NCBI GenBank assembly: GCA_001972305.1
Contig: BDDD01000183.1
Span: forward strand, 199,271 to 263,270
Length of the DNA: 64,000 bases
Reading direction: 5' to 3'
Origin: Cephalotus follicularis
Taxonomy: Eukaryota; Streptophyta; Magnoliopsida; Oxalidales; Cephalotaceae
Of this stretch, positions 31,367 through 43,636 are shown piece after piece (the first letter of the stretch is position 1; each line of letters begins with the position of its first letter). The notes under the pieces were generated by a model. That model saw only the letters and a list, made by a program, of their open reading frames with translations. It did no database searches and had not been told where the DNA came from. Made by a program: the position numbers and the translations under genes.

Positions 31367-34338
31367 TGTAACGCCCGAGATTTTCGCATAATGTGATATT
31401 TCGATTTCTATTGGAATCTTATTTTAGAATTAATGAGAATGGCGAAATTCCCGACTTTGATGGTATTTTTCCAAGCTCTAATAATGTTGATTTTGGGAAA
31501 GGAATGTTAAAGAAATGTTAAAAGTGCAATTCGAAGTGAAACAACACAGTTTGGGAAAAAACGCGGTGACTCCTATTGAAAGCATCAACGCCTTCGATAC
31601 AAAATGACGCACATAAGTGCATGCACATGCACGTCGATGCAGGTGAGAACATCGACGCCCTCGTGTGAAAAAGGAAAGGACATTGACGTCTAAAGAAAAC
31701 GTCAACGCGTAACTCCGAATCTCAGACACGTTTACGCACTGACCAAAAATGTGGTACAAGGGGACATGTTGGGGGCATTATCCAGGCATCTTAACATGCA
31801 GATCATGACGTGTTGAGCGTGCATTATAGTACCCTGAACTGCTAGGACTGAAATGATAGAAATGGGAAGGCATGTGAGAGCATGCAAGGGCCTTGGAAAC
31901 AAAAGGGCGACACCTGGTGCGCCATGCAACCAGGTGTGGAGAAGGTGTGAAGAAAAAGGAGATTTTTGCATTGATGCAGATGGAAACACAACTTCAATCC
32001 GCATAAAACTCCTTCCTCTTCCCAAAACGAACCTCGAGAAAAAGAAGAGGAAGGAAACCACAAAAGAAACAATGAAAGTTGATGGGGAACACATGAGGGA
32101 TATCAAAGAGAGGAAAAACAGTGAGGAGGGATAAACATCTCCTCCATTGTTGAACAATTTGGAGATTGAAACTTGGGGCTGGTGGCTTGCAGCAACGAGA
32201 CGGACCTGGGGGCTGTTGTGACCGGTTTTGGAACGCAAACAGGTGGGCATTCTAGTTCCTAACTTGGAACAAAGAGGTAGGGGTTTCAGTATACATGCAA
32301 GTTTTGAGTTCAATCATATTGAATGCCATTGATGAAATGCATGAATTACATGTTGATATGGATGAATTGGATTTGTTGGATTGTTGTTGTGGCTACTATG
32401 ATGTACAATGTAACAATGCATATGTAATCTAAATGATAAATCGAACTGGACTTGCATGATTATTGGGTTGTTTCCCCTAGTTTTGGTTAAAACGACGAAA
32501 GTTACTCTACTGGACTACGAACACGTTAACGCCTTTTAACAGCGTTGACGCCTTCAGGTGTAAAATGAGTAGTACACGTCGACCTACGAGAATGCATCGA
32601 TGCCTTACATGAACAACTATAGAACAGTGATACTCGTTATAACTGCATGCAATGGTTACTCAGGGATTTCATGGATTGTTGATGGTTCAACAACCTGGGT
32701 ACGCATATGGACGACCTATTGTGCGCGCTACACCTGGAAGAAAGGTTTCTAGGATTACATGTGAGTCTTGGGGTTGGATTTCCCCTCGGATTTTAGAATG
32801 GTGAAGTGATATCTCCTGATATCACTAAATCGTCGATGCTTATAGAAGACGTCGATGCCTGTGGTTGCTACGCCTGGGTTTATAACGCACTAAGCGACGT
32901 CGCGTTAAGGTTCCTATCTTAAGCATCGACGCCTTCGTGATAACGTCGACACTCAAGGGTCTTGGCCCTGTAAGCGTCGACGCCCATGAAGAACATCGAC
33001 GCGTTTCACACTATTATAAGCGCTGACATTGGAATTGAAAGTCGATGCCAATGAAAGGGATCGACGCCTTAAGCTGCTAGTTGGACAATTTAGCTTAGAT
33101 AACACCCGTTGAGCCCGGTTTGAGCCTTGGTGCATCTGAGCATATGTTTGCATTCCATACTATTGTGAATTGAATTACTATTTGAGCTACTGCATGATTT
33201 GCAGAATGTTCTTCATGATAAATGTGTATATGGTTGTTGTATGGAAATGTATATATTTCCAAAGGGATTGCAAAAATGATTTCAAATGATTGAAATTATG
33301 TATACGAAAATAAGTAATTTCAAAGGATTAAATGTTGTGCAAAATGACTAGTCATACATTTTAAATAAATGTAATATTGTCAAGTATGTTATAAACCATA
33401 ATTTACTTGAAAATGGATTGTGATGGGAATTCCATAGGTTACTAATCATGGTGTGTAAAGTGACTGGCGGTTTCACATATGTTGCTACTAATCACCGTGT
33501 GTAAAGTAGTTAGGGTTTCTCATTGTGACTATAAATCATGGCGTGTAAATAGTTAAGACTCCCTCATAAAAGGATTACTAATCACTGTGTGTAATGTAAT
33601 TGGGTTACTAATCACATGTGTGTAATGTGACCGGGTGCTAATCACGGTGTGTACGCATCCATCTGAATTGTGTTTGATGGGTCCTTAGAGACCTGAGAAA
33701 ATGGATTGTCAGGTTGTAGCCATTTGGTATGGTTGCAATTTTTATTATGTATTGTGGATATACGTATATACTTATATGTTATAGATGTAATGCATCATGA
33801 ATGCATTCATTACATTTCATTCATTATTTGAGTCCCAAAACTGTATTTATACTTAGCCGAGTGAGGACAAAGGCTAACCCCCTACAATTTCAGATTGACT
33901 GAGGCAACCGGACAAGTGCTATTGAAGCAATTGGGAAGCTTCCTTATCGAAGGTTGTTTATGTTATTTGTATTAAAATAATCCTACTCATGTTTGAAGAG
34001 GATGTTAGGTTGTACTTTGTTTGAATTGGATAATTGTACTAAGGGTTTGAATCAATTGCTGTGTATTGGGTAAATTGATATAACTTCTCTATGGGAGAGA
34101 TTTATGTTTTAATGAAGTTTTATTCATACTCCATTTTGAAAGCAGTTCACAAGATGTTTTTGTATTGTGGCACGTGGTATGGGATGCGTGCTACGTTGGT
34201 AATTCGACTTATATATTGAATGCTTCCGCAATTGTTATATTTGTTTTAAGAGGCTTAAATTTATCGTAAAATGGATAAGTCGGATATTTATGTTAATTGC
34301 TACCACTTTAAGATCGTTTATCGAAACGGGGTGTGAAA
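31367..34338 (+). mobile_element. Solo LTR D2 (family D, 2,972 bp)
   Basis: It starts TGTAACGCCCGAGATTTTC and ends GGGGTGTGAAA, where the terminal CA has mutated. The TSD AGCTC is exact on both sides (31362-31366, 34339-34343). It carries GCGTCGACGC-type clusters at about 31,582-31,709, 32,523-32,605 and 32,830-33,068, a donor-like AGAGGTAGGGG at 32277, and the acceptor CTAACCCCCTACAATTTCAG ending at 33893. A noncoding stretch at 33,430-33,660 repeats the phrase TAATCACNGTGTGTAAAGT about six times. Confidence 0.94.
31582..33068. repeat. GCGTCGACGC-type clusters in D2
   Basis: Three groups (31,582-31,709; 32,523-32,605; 32,830-33,068) contain ACGTCGATGC, GCGTTGACGC, GCATCGACGC, GCGTCGACGC and similar forms. 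The groups sit at the same LTR positions as those of D1 although individual motifs differ. Confidence 0.8.
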
Positions 34339-34885
34339 AGCTCGATCTTGGTGCTAAAGTCAGGGGACGAGTGGCTCATGGAGCCTCAGACATAATCCTA
34401 GCAAGTGACAAGGTTGGGCATGCGGTTTGGACTGGCCTCGATTGGGTCAGCTTGGTTGAGCTGCTCGAAGTCAGAGCAGACATGCGTTATGTTGCAGAGG
34501 TCATGAGGTACCCTCCCTATGGAGACAGATCTTAGTTGCGCAAGCTAATGAATTATCTCCAGGTTGTGATGCTCTGTGGTAACAACAGCAGATCAGAGCT
34601 GTGGTAATTGTAGCATAGCAGAGTTGTAGAGCAGACTTTGTCCTTGTAGAGCAGACCAGAGTAGTGCAGACCCTACTAGGGCATAACAGACCAGACCATA
34701 CCAGACTTGGTATAGGTTAAGCAGAGCTGGCTGAGCAGATCTAGTTGAGCAAACTTGGGAATAGCTAGGAGCTGACCAGGAAGTTTCTAGTAAGCAAGCC
34801 TAGGCCATGACCTGTTTTATTAAAGCCCAAAACTTCCTATTACTTCAGCCCATTATCTTTTAGATTCTTCTAAAGCTTCTAGAAT

Positions 34886-35278
34886 ACCCAATATTCATCT
34901 TGATGAGGTAATCAAATCGTTTGATTTCATCACAATGAATATAAATACTCTGTATACAAGAAGGTAAGTGGGAGCATAGAGACGTTTTGAGTTCTTTATA
35001 TGAAAGACATACTAATCGTTGAGAATGATTTAAGTATGTTACAGTCAGTTAATGTTTGACTATCAAAGACATTCTCTATAATGGATGTGGGACAAATATT
35101 TTCACATTCTATGAATAAAGATCTATAGAGATAGATCAATGAGAATGTTTGGATTTTCCCAATCCATGTACATAGATTCTGTGCTAAAGTTGTTTAGCAT
35201 GAAAAATTCTAGTAGAGGCTTGATTCCTATGTATTTGGGAATTGTCCTATCGAAAAAAGTGTCTTTTCAAATGGATGA
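34886..35278 (+). pseudogene. Degenerate copia RT fragment
   Basis: Conceptual translation shows VLYMKDILIVENDLSMLQSV (near 35,000), equivalent to the copia RT motif LYVDDILLIGND with the first catalytic Asp replaced. KTFSIMDVGQ follows near 35,073. Many stops are present. It continues after solo LTR F2 at 37,721 in the same element, as shown by the TSD GATGA. Confidence 0.78.
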
Positions 35279-37715
35279 TGTAACGCCCCGAATTTCATAA
35301 ATAATTATTATGAAATTGGTGCGTGTACGATCGTAATAAAATCGACAGAGCCCGGTGTAATAAAAAGATATTACGCATTTAAGTCGTAAACGTGTTAGCT
35401 AAGACGGCTAATAAAGTCTATTTTTATTGCGCGACAATAATGCCCGAATGTTCGCATTTTTATTGCGATTATTTTGGTGGTCGTTTGGATAATTTATGTC
35501 GCGATTTGCGGAAAAATCGGGACCCGTACCTTAGTATTTTACTAGAAAATACTAAGGAAGAGACAAATTATAAAGAGGGGACACACACATACACGGGTGC
35601 ATCACGCGCCCGTGCATGAAAACAACGCAGGCGCACAAAGCGCCTGCATCTGGGAGAGAGGACGAGAGAGATTGGGAGAGAGATCGGCAGAGAGAACGGG
35701 AGAGGACGCCGGAGGCAGCTACCGGACCGGGAGAGCACGCCGGTCAACCCAGGGCCTCCAACCGACGGTAACCTCCTCCCCCTACTTCTCTTTTTCTTCT
35801 TTTTTCTCCTCCTGGCCGCCACTGTTCGCGCAAGATCCCGGCGTTTCCCGGCGTCGTTAGCGTCGCGGGTGGCCTGGGTTTTGGTGTAGAGGACTAGCTC
35901 TACCCATTTCGACCACTGGTGCGCCGTGATTCGGCCGGAAACGGCCGGAATAAGCTGAATGAGTCGACTCAGCGAGTTGACTCACTGTCGTCTGAGACAC
36001 GGCGTTTGGCGCCGAGTCTTGGCGAGTCACGGCCATGGATGTGTATAACTGGTGGATATGTGACGTTTTTGGGTGGTGATCGGACCTGTGGAGGTCCGGC
36101 GAGTTTGACTCAGTGAGTCGTGACTCACGGCCGACCGTGGCACGGCGTTCGGCGCCGATTCCCGGCGAGTCTTGACCGGTTTTGGGTAGACCGTGCAATG
36201 TGGAACCCGTTGATGTATGTTTTGTCGCCTGGTTGTGTCGGTCGGAATCCGGCCGGCGTTTCGGCGACGGAAATGTTTTGTGTGTCAAACATAACGGAAA
36301 TGTGTTGTATGTGCAGTGTGTAAGCGGTATTTGGATTTGGCATCGAGGAATTGATCAATTGGCGAGAACCTGCTTCGGTTCAACGGTTATCGAAAAGGTT
36401 CGGCAATTGAACCTGCGGCTTGACTGTGCTGGTGATACTGCGATTCCTAACTTGGAATCAAAGGTAGGGGAAGCTATACATGCAAGTTTGAGTTCAATAA
36501 TATTGTAATGCCATTGATGAAATGCATGGTTTGCGGATTGTGAATTGTGTGACTGTGTTAGGGTTGCTATGAATAGTTAATATTTCCTGTATATTGTGTT
36601 TTGCGATGATTGCGAATTGAATGACATGTGTTGTGTGCTTTGAACTCTTTTGGTTTTGAGACGTGTTGAAGGAACCGTGTTTTGGTTCGCTTAACCGTCG
36701 ACGCTTAAGAAAGAAGCGTCGACGCTATGGATTGTTATACGGAGAATGAGTCCTGATTCGCGAGAAACGTCGATGCTTACGGAAAACATCGACGCCATGA
36801 TTCGTCGTGTGTGAGAATGGGCACGTGTGCCGTTGACGCATGAGGTTCCTACCTCAGAGCATCGACGCCAAAGGGATGAGATGTTGAAGCGTAAGGTTTC
36901 TGGTTGAAAGCTTTGACGCTAAGAGTTAAGCGGCGACGCTTAAGCGATCTGGGTTGAACGTTAACGCCTACATGGTGTATGTTGACGCGAATAGAGCCCG
37001 TTTGCATTATTGAGCATATGTTCGCATTGCATACGATTGTTGATTGAGCTATCACTTGCTTTCTAAAATGTTCTTCATTTTAGAAGTGTATAAAGGGTTT
37101 ATTAAATCATTGTTATATGGAAAAGTATGTTTTCCAAAAGGATTGTTATATATATTGACAAATATATATGTTACAAGTATTTATATCTATAAATTACTTG
37201 AAGTGTTTGAAGGGAAGTGTATTGTTTCAAGTATTTTATGAAGCATAATTTACTTGGGAAATGGAGAGTTATATATATATTTTGACGAATATATGTATGT
37301 TGTAAGTATTTATACTTTCAAACGTTTTGAAAACGAATTGCAATGTTTTGAACGAGATGTTTTGAACGAGTAATTTATTTTATAAATTACTTGAGTGGTA
37401 TTGTGTTTGCTGTGATAATAAATGAATCGATGTATTGATGAATAATGTTCCATTATTATGGTTCTGTTTCTGAAGGAATTTTATATTGTACTGTATTGTT
37501 CACGCTCCGTTTTATGGGCGATTAACTTTTATGACTGTATTTGGGTAGCGTGCGGTATGGGACGCACGTTACGTGTTGACAGCTTATGTTCTTTTATGCT
37601 TCCGCAACTGTTATGCTCGGAAAAGTTTTAAATTTCACAGTTTTGCATAAGCTGTATTATATGTTAATTGCCTTTACCGCTTTAATGCTGCGTTTATTGT
37701 AAACGGGGTGTGACA
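35279..37715 (+). mobile_element. Solo LTR F2 (2,437 bp), F/D chimera
   Basis: It starts TGTAACGCCCCGAATTTC and ends AAACGGGGTGTGACA, with the TSD GATGA on both sides (35274-35278, 37716-37720). The first 1.15 kb is alignable with F1 (GC-rich block, TGAGTCGACTCA at 35960-35971). From about 36,435 (CCTAACTTGGAATCAAAGGTAGGGG) it instead resembles family D, including a GCGTCGACGC array at 36,695-36,990. It lacks the GTCAGGAGTTGGCTAGGG and CTTAGCCGAGTGAGGAC blocks found in F1 and D, so it also carries a deletion. The nested GC-rich ORFs near 35,600-36,500 are not supported. Confidence 0.92.
36695..36990. repeat. GCGTCGACGC-type array in F2
   Basis: CCGTCGACGC at 36695 and GCGTCGACGC at 36716 (21 bp apart) are followed by ACGTCGATGC, ACATCGACGC, GCATCGACGC, GCGGCGACGC and weaker copies to about 36,990. 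F1 carries a CAGCCGACTG array at the corresponding LTR position. Confidence 0.85.
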
Positions 37716-37720
37716 GATGA

Positions 37721-38350
37721 GGACAGGAATCACACTTATATCATTACATATGCCTCTACAATTGGTAGTATCATATGAGATGTGCTACGTACAAGGTTTG
37801 ATGAAACGTTTTTAATGTTATGAGGAAATATCAGGCAAAATCCTGGTGAGCCTTATTGTAAGGCAGTTAAGAATATTCTTAAGTACTTGAGAAGTGCTAA
37901 AAGAATATTCTTGATTTATGGAGAGAATTGTTTTAAATTTGAAATGTTCAAAGTTTCAAACAGATGTTGATAGTTGATACACATAGGGATATATGTGTTA
38001 ATATTGAATTATGTGATAATGAGCTGGAAGAGTTCCAAGCAAGAATTTACTATAAACTCTGTTACTAAAACTGAGTAGATAAATCATCTGAGGTTGCTAA
38101 GGATGTTGTCTGGATGAGTAAGTTCGTTAATGAACTTAGGGTGGTTCTTAGAATAATTGATATAGTATCTCTAGACTATAGCAATAATGAGATTATTGGA
38201 CAAGCTAAAGAATCCAAACAAATCCTAAGATAAATTACACCAGGAAATAATAGCAATAAGAGATATAAAAATGAAAAGAGTTTCATCAAGATTCAATCAA
38301 ACAGATCCACTTGACATCTTGAGAAGATAGGTGTAAGACACATGATCGAT
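37721..38350 (+). pseudogene. Degenerate copia RNase H region
   Basis: Translation shows DEDRNHTYITYASTIGSI (37,717 on), YQAKSW-like codons, PYCKAVKNILKYLRSAKRIFLIYGE (near 37,850) and WKSSKQEFTINSVTKTE (near 38,022). These match the end of RT and RNase H of Angela/Tork-type Ty1/copia. Stops and frameshifts are frequent. The sequence leads into a polypurine tract and the 3' LTR. Confidence 0.82.
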
Positions 38351-38373
38351 TGGTTGTAGTGCAAGTGGGAGAC

Positions 38374-39879
38374 TGTTAGAAATATATGTGTGCCCTATAT
38401 ATAATTGATGTAGTTTATACATTATTCTTGTATGAACAATCTTATTTATTTATATAGTAATAATACATGGCATTTTCTTTATCATAATTTAAGTAATTTA
38501 ATTATTAATTATTTTACGTGATAATTATTATGATAAAGCCCGTAAAATTAAAGCAAAGAAAATATAATTATGATGAGATCATAATAGCGAGATGTATTGT
38601 TCCTGCATATGCTTTATTATTAAATGTTCCTAATCATAGGATCACTATAATGGGCATTAGTGAATCCGGATAGATTAGAACATATGATGTTTTACTCAAT
38701 TGGGAGTGTGACTGATCTCACAGTCATTAGTGTAGTGGACAATAAAAAAATTATGGGTATGCTTATTGGAGAATAAGTTTACAGTACTGGCTCGAGTAAG
38801 AACACCTAAATGGAGTTATCAATGCTTGTGAATTAAGAGTTCTATATTACTGTTGTGCATGTATATTTAGACCTGAGATGTCATAGTTGTCTTTTGCATA
38901 TGATATCATATTTTGATATGATTCTAAATAGTTCTTCAAATTAATGTAAGATAAAATATTTGATATGATGGATTATGTATGAAGGCATGTATGTGGTCAA
39001 CAAGGAATCCATCACCCTTGTGATAAAGAGAGAATGCTCTATATAACATGATTAATTCATAATTCGAGAGGTCTTTGGCCAAAGCAAGATGTAAATTAGA
39101 AAATGTGTTTTCTAATTTCATCATGAATTATGAAATTAATGGTGAGGTACATATAATTAAATTATTGGCGTTTAACAGATAAATTCATACCCTATATTTG
39201 ATTGGAGACTTGTATGGTGGAAGGACTAAATTGCACGTTAACTGTAATTGAAAAGGTTCATAGTATTTATTCATATTATCTAGATAGTCATAAGACACTG
39301 CTAGACGCTAATCTTGACTTGTAGTATCCCAATATAATTAATAAGATTAATTATGGGTTAATTAAATATAAGGGTCGAATTAATTAAATGCCATGGTTGC
39401 ATATCTACTACCAGCATAACATTGAACCTAAGGAGTCACACGCAAAAGGGTATTTATGAATTAGAGAAATGTATGGGTTATTCCGTAATTAATATTAAGT
39501 GGTGACTTAATTAATAAGTGTGGAATTCTGATTGAAGTAAAAAAACGGTTCCTTCATAGTCACCTCATTAATAGAATGTCTATATAAGGAAACATAATGT
39601 AGGAAAAAGGCTAGCAACTTTAAGAATTAGGGTTGCCACATATTCTCTAGAGTAGAGTTCTCTAATTCGGGTACCTGTGTGGATACGCTTAGAGATTGGA
39701 CACTTGTGCGATTTGCTTGAACCCGAATGAAGTTCCATAATTATCTCCGATCATCAAACGAAGGTATAAATCGTTTTAACCTTCTTTATGGATTTATTAT
39801 ACAATAAAGTCGATTTTGGGGCAAGAGAATCGGTAAAATTCTTATATTTTCGTTTTGCATGGTAATCGATTTTCTTACA
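38374..39879 (+). mobile_element. 3' LTR of the Angela/Tork-like copia (1,506 bp)
   Basis: It follows the polypurine tract CAAGTGGGAGAC and begins TGTTAGAAATATATGTG; it ends TTCTTACA where SIRE-type codons begin. The length and the CAAGTGGGAGA-C-TGTTAGAAAT context fit Angela-like LTRs. A TATA box, TATATAAGG, lies at 39581-39589. No motif array of the GTCGAC type is present. No coding capacity. Confidence 0.85.
39581..39589 (+). promoter_or_regulatory. TATA box of copia 3' LTR
   Basis: TATATAAGG lies about 290 bp before the LTR end, a normal position for the U3/R boundary of a copia LTR. Confidence 0.55.
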
Positions 39880-39885
39880 ACTTTT

Positions 39886-40153
39886 TGATTTTGGTTTTGT
39901 TTTTGAAAATGTTCCTATTAAAGTTGATAATACTAGTTCTATTTATTTGTCTAAAACTCATGTTCATCATTCTAAAACAAAGCATATTGATATAAGATAT
40001 CACTTCATTCGAGATCATATTGAAAAAGAACGTGTTTCTTTAACATATGTTTCAATCGATAATCAAATTACTGATATTTTTACAAAACCTCTTGATGAGA
40101 ACAACTTTTCAAAGTTTAGAAGAGAACTTGGTTTATGTGTTGTTGATGATTGA
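39886..40153 (+). pseudogene. SIRE-type copia RNase H C-terminus
   Basis: An open stretch ends with TGA at 40151-40153. It encodes ENVPIKVDNTSSIYL, HHSKTKHIDIRYHFIRDHIE and DNQITDIFTKPLDENNF, the typical C-terminal RNase H of SIRE/Maximus-type copia. It is cut at its left by the copia 3' LTR, so all upstream SIRE coding sequence is off the window or lost. An ATG at 39947 is internal and is not a start. Confidence 0.9.
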
Positions 40154-40575
40154 TCATATTTTTGATGTCTTTTATATGCCTTTTTTATTCTTTCCGAAAT
40201 GGGGGAGAAAGTTAGCATAATTTATTGTTGAGATTATATGATATGCATATGGAATGCATACTTGAGATATGCAAGGTAATGGATGGTATTGTATGGTAAT
40301 TAGTTGTTTTTTATTTTGAAAATGAATGCAAGGATGAAATGCTTATATACAAGGTATGCATAAAATGCCAAGGTAATTTTTTTTTCCTTTAAATCTTATA
40401 ATGTTAAATTATTATACTCCTAGTTGTTAAAATTCAAAACCTTCTTATATTCAGAGAGAGGACTTTTGTTAAGGGGGAGTATTGTTGACCTTAACTTTGC
40501 TTTCATATGTTTCAATTTTTTTTTTCAAAAGATGTATTATGCTAATGATTTTGTCATCATAAAAAACGGGGCAAA
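40154..40575 (+). other. SIRE 3' internal noncoding region with polypurine tracts
   Basis: AT-rich sequence after the pol stop. Two purine-rich tracts resemble SIRE polypurine tracts: AATGGGGGAGAAAG (about 40,199) and TTAAGGGGGAGTAT (40,469-40,482). A further degenerate one (AAAAAACGGGGCAAAT) lies at about 40,560-40,575. No env-like ORF can be supported. Confidence 0.55.
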
Positions 40576-42499
40576 TATTGGGTTTTCAACCCTTCATGAA
40601 TTTGAAAAATTGATTTTGATGTTAACAAAATGTTAAAAAGAAATGGCTAAGTTAATAAAATAACTCATGGTTAAAACACTTAGTAAATAAAAAGAAGAAA
40701 AACCTCAAAATCTACACTGTACTGATATGAACCAATACAATCGATGTTACTAACAATAAAGTCAACGTTTTGGGTTTCATTTGTGACTTGTGCATGAAGA
40801 AAATATGAACACGATGACATCTAGAAAAATTCAATTGACATTCAACGCAAGTCATAAAGTCAATGATAAGCATTAATGTGATGTTTTAGTTAATTCAGTT
40901 GATGTGGTGAAAACATTTTTGGCAGAGAATTTTTTAGAAAAACGGCGACGCTTTTGATCAATAAAGGTGACTGCTGGGAAAATCAAGAACAAGTCGACGT
41001 GTGGAGTAATTAAGGCGATTGTAATAACCCATGATTCTTTAGGGTGGACCCTCTCTGTTTGATAGAAGCCTCTGTCTCTTTGTAGGAGACACCACAGTAT
41101 GGAGATGAATCTCCGAGAGAGTTTGCGTGAGCTATATGGGTATGGTTCTGGTTATTCTCTCTGGAATATTTGAGGATCCCTCTATTTCAGTGTCCTGCAA
41201 GGTTCATTGCGGGAGCACCTAAGTGGTGTTTAGCTCGATCTGGGTGCTAACGTTAGGGGATGAGCAATGCATGGATCTTCAGACATAATCCTAGTAGGAG
41301 ATGAGGTTGGGTCTGCTTGGATGAGATGCTCGACGTCAGAGCGGACTTGAGTTTGTTGCAGAGCTCGTAATGTACCCTTGTTGTGGGGTCATATTTGAGT
41401 TGCGTTGGCTAATACATCAGCTTCAAATTGTGATGCTCTGTGTAAATTGTTGTGGAGCAGACCTGGTCTTTATAGAGCAGACCAGGGCAGACTAGCGCAA
41501 CGTAGACCAGACCAGGGCATAGAAGACTAGACCAGAGTAGAGCAGTCCTGGTCTAGGTTGGCAAAAATAGGATGAGCGGACCTGGTCGAGTAGACTAATT
41601 TGAGAAGACCTGGTTGGGCAGACTAGAACGAGCAGAGCTGGTTGAGCAGACCCGGGAGTAGCTAGGGGCCCACTAGGAAGGTTCTAGTTAAGCAAACCTA
41701 GGCTGAGACTTGTTGTATTAAAGCCCAAAACTTCGACCCATTATCTGTCAAATTCTTCTAAATTCTCCAGATTTCTAGAAGACTCTTCACACTCATATAA
41801 ATACACGGATGGTAAGGAAAAGAAAGGAAGGAAGGTGACGACCATTCTTCATTCATTGTGTTGGCCAAATTTCACCTTTTCCAAGCTTCCTTACTTCCTC
41901 TTAACTTGAGTTTCATTATCAAGAACGCAAGTATAGAAATGAATTCTCTTCCATAATCTAACTTGGATCCAGTAATTGATTCGGAGTATCTAAGGACTTA
42001 GTCCATGATGGTGGATTAGATAAATCGGTGAGTGGGGCATTTCCTTCTTCCATCATAGTGTCATGAAGATCCTGGTATACATATATGTGCCTTTTATATC
42101 CTTGAGGAGTTATGGTTCGACTGGGATTTGGATTCAGTAAGTGATGAGTATATTCTATCATTGTGATATGGTTGCCGAGCAGATGAGTGCTGTGGCTCTG
42201 GGTGACAATGTTATCTCCCTTGATTATATATTATCGTGATTATGATATCATGGTTTGTACTTCGGTGCTGGTGACATGTGATCTATGACGTGATATCATA
42301 TTGATCGATGGTGAGGTGAACGTCTGATGCCCATTCTCCTTAGCATACCGTTGGTCTATGATGGGATGCTATATGGGACTACCCCCAGGTATTCATGGCC
42401 TGGATCTGCAGCATACCATTGGTCTATGATGGTATGTTGAGTGTGAGTGCAGCGGGGCGTCCGGTACTCATTTATCGGACCGCATTTGGTTATCAGATA

Positions 42500-42850
42500 T
42501 GATTTATCCTCCCGGCGAGGGTGAGCTCGTGCGGGATATGGTTGTTATGATTTAGCATCCCGGCGAGGGTGAGCTCATGCGGGGTATGGTTGTTATGATT
42601 TAGCTCCCCGACAAGGGTGAGCTCTTGCGTTGTATGGTTGTTATGATTTAGCCTCTCAGTAAAGGCCGAGGTATGGTTGTTATGATTTAGCCTCTTGGCG
42701 AGGGCTGGGTCATTATGGTGTTTGCAGGCCCCTCGTGCGAGGTATGCTTGTTATGATTTAGCCTCTCAGTGAGGGCTGGGTCCTTGCTGTGTAGTTTTAT
42801 CGGATGAGCGTTGGGTCCTTGCGGTGTATGCAGGCCCCTGGATGAGACTG
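42500..42850 (+). repeat. GC-rich tandem units in G3
   Basis: Units of roughly 45-60 bp combine CCCGGCGAGGGTGAGCTC or GCGAGGGCTGGGTCC with GGTATGGTTGTTATGATTTAG. Six to seven units are visible with drift. The homologous array in G1 (19,380-19,600) has a different composition. Confidence 0.8.
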
Positions 42851-42894
42851 AGGTATGGGCACCCTGTACCAGTGTATGAAGGATGAGATACAGA

Positions 42895-43485
42895 GCTTGT
42901 GTAGCTAATATGATGCGATATACAGACTGTGTGGCTAGTTAAAGGAATTACAGCCTGTGTGGATGGTCAGAGGAGATGCGACCTGTGTGGCTAATCAGAG
43001 GAGATACAGCCCGTGGATGGTCAGGAGAGATACAACCTGTGTGGCTTGTCAGAAAAGATGTAGCCTGTGTGGCTGGTCAGAGGAGATGCAGCCTGTGTGG
43101 CTGGTCAGAGGAGATGCAGCTTGTGTGGCTAGTCAGAGGAGATATAGCCTGTGTGGCTGGTCAGAGGAGATGCAGCCTGTGCAACTAGTCAGAGGAGATG
43201 CAGCCGGTGCGGTTAGTTAGAGGAGATGCAGCTTGTGTGGCTAGTCAGATGATATACAACCTGTGTGCCTAGTTTGAAGATATTCAGCCTATGTGGCTAG
43301 TCAGAGGAGATACAGTCTGTGTGGCTAGTCTGACGATATTTAGCATGTGTGACTAGTCAGAGGATATACAGCCTATATGGCTAGTCTGACGATATTCAGC
43401 CTGTGTGGCTAGTCATAGGAGATTCAGCCTGTGTAGCTAGTCTGAGGAGATGCAGCCTGTGTGACTGGACTGTTTATAGGCCGTA
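42895..43485 (+). repeat. 27-28-bp minisatellite in G3, about 21 units
   Basis: Head-to-tail units match GAGATGCAGCCTGTGTGGCT plus AGTCAGAG. About 21 can be counted by eye. Short ORFs through it encode repeated tryptophan-rich peptides only because the period is close to a multiple of three; they are not genes. Confidence 0.9.
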
Positions 43486-43636
43486 TGTGTGGCTGGTCTG
43501 CATTTATGCATGAGGATGTTGATATGAGGAGGATGATATGAGATATGATGAACGTTTCCGGATATTATTGGGCACATTCTTGATCACCTCCGCAAACTCT
43601 AATGTTATTATTTACTTTGATCGTAGATGCGGAGCT

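Larger units (their letters stand above)
31143..34885 (+). mobile_element. 3' LTR of element G (G2), truncated and split by D2
   Basis: Pieces 31143-31366 and 34344 to about 34,885 align with the first 0.75 kb of G1. The rest of the LTR is missing: at about 34,885 the sequence changes to copia RT codons. The deletion removed the 3' part of G2 and the copia segment between integrase and RT. Confidence 0.88.

Noticed and set aside
31732..32313. 193-codon minus-strand ORF in D2 and the similar 10,003-10,606 ORFs in D1
   Set aside because: They overlap in both strands of an LTR leader, and the D1 and D2 frames are not conserved with each other.
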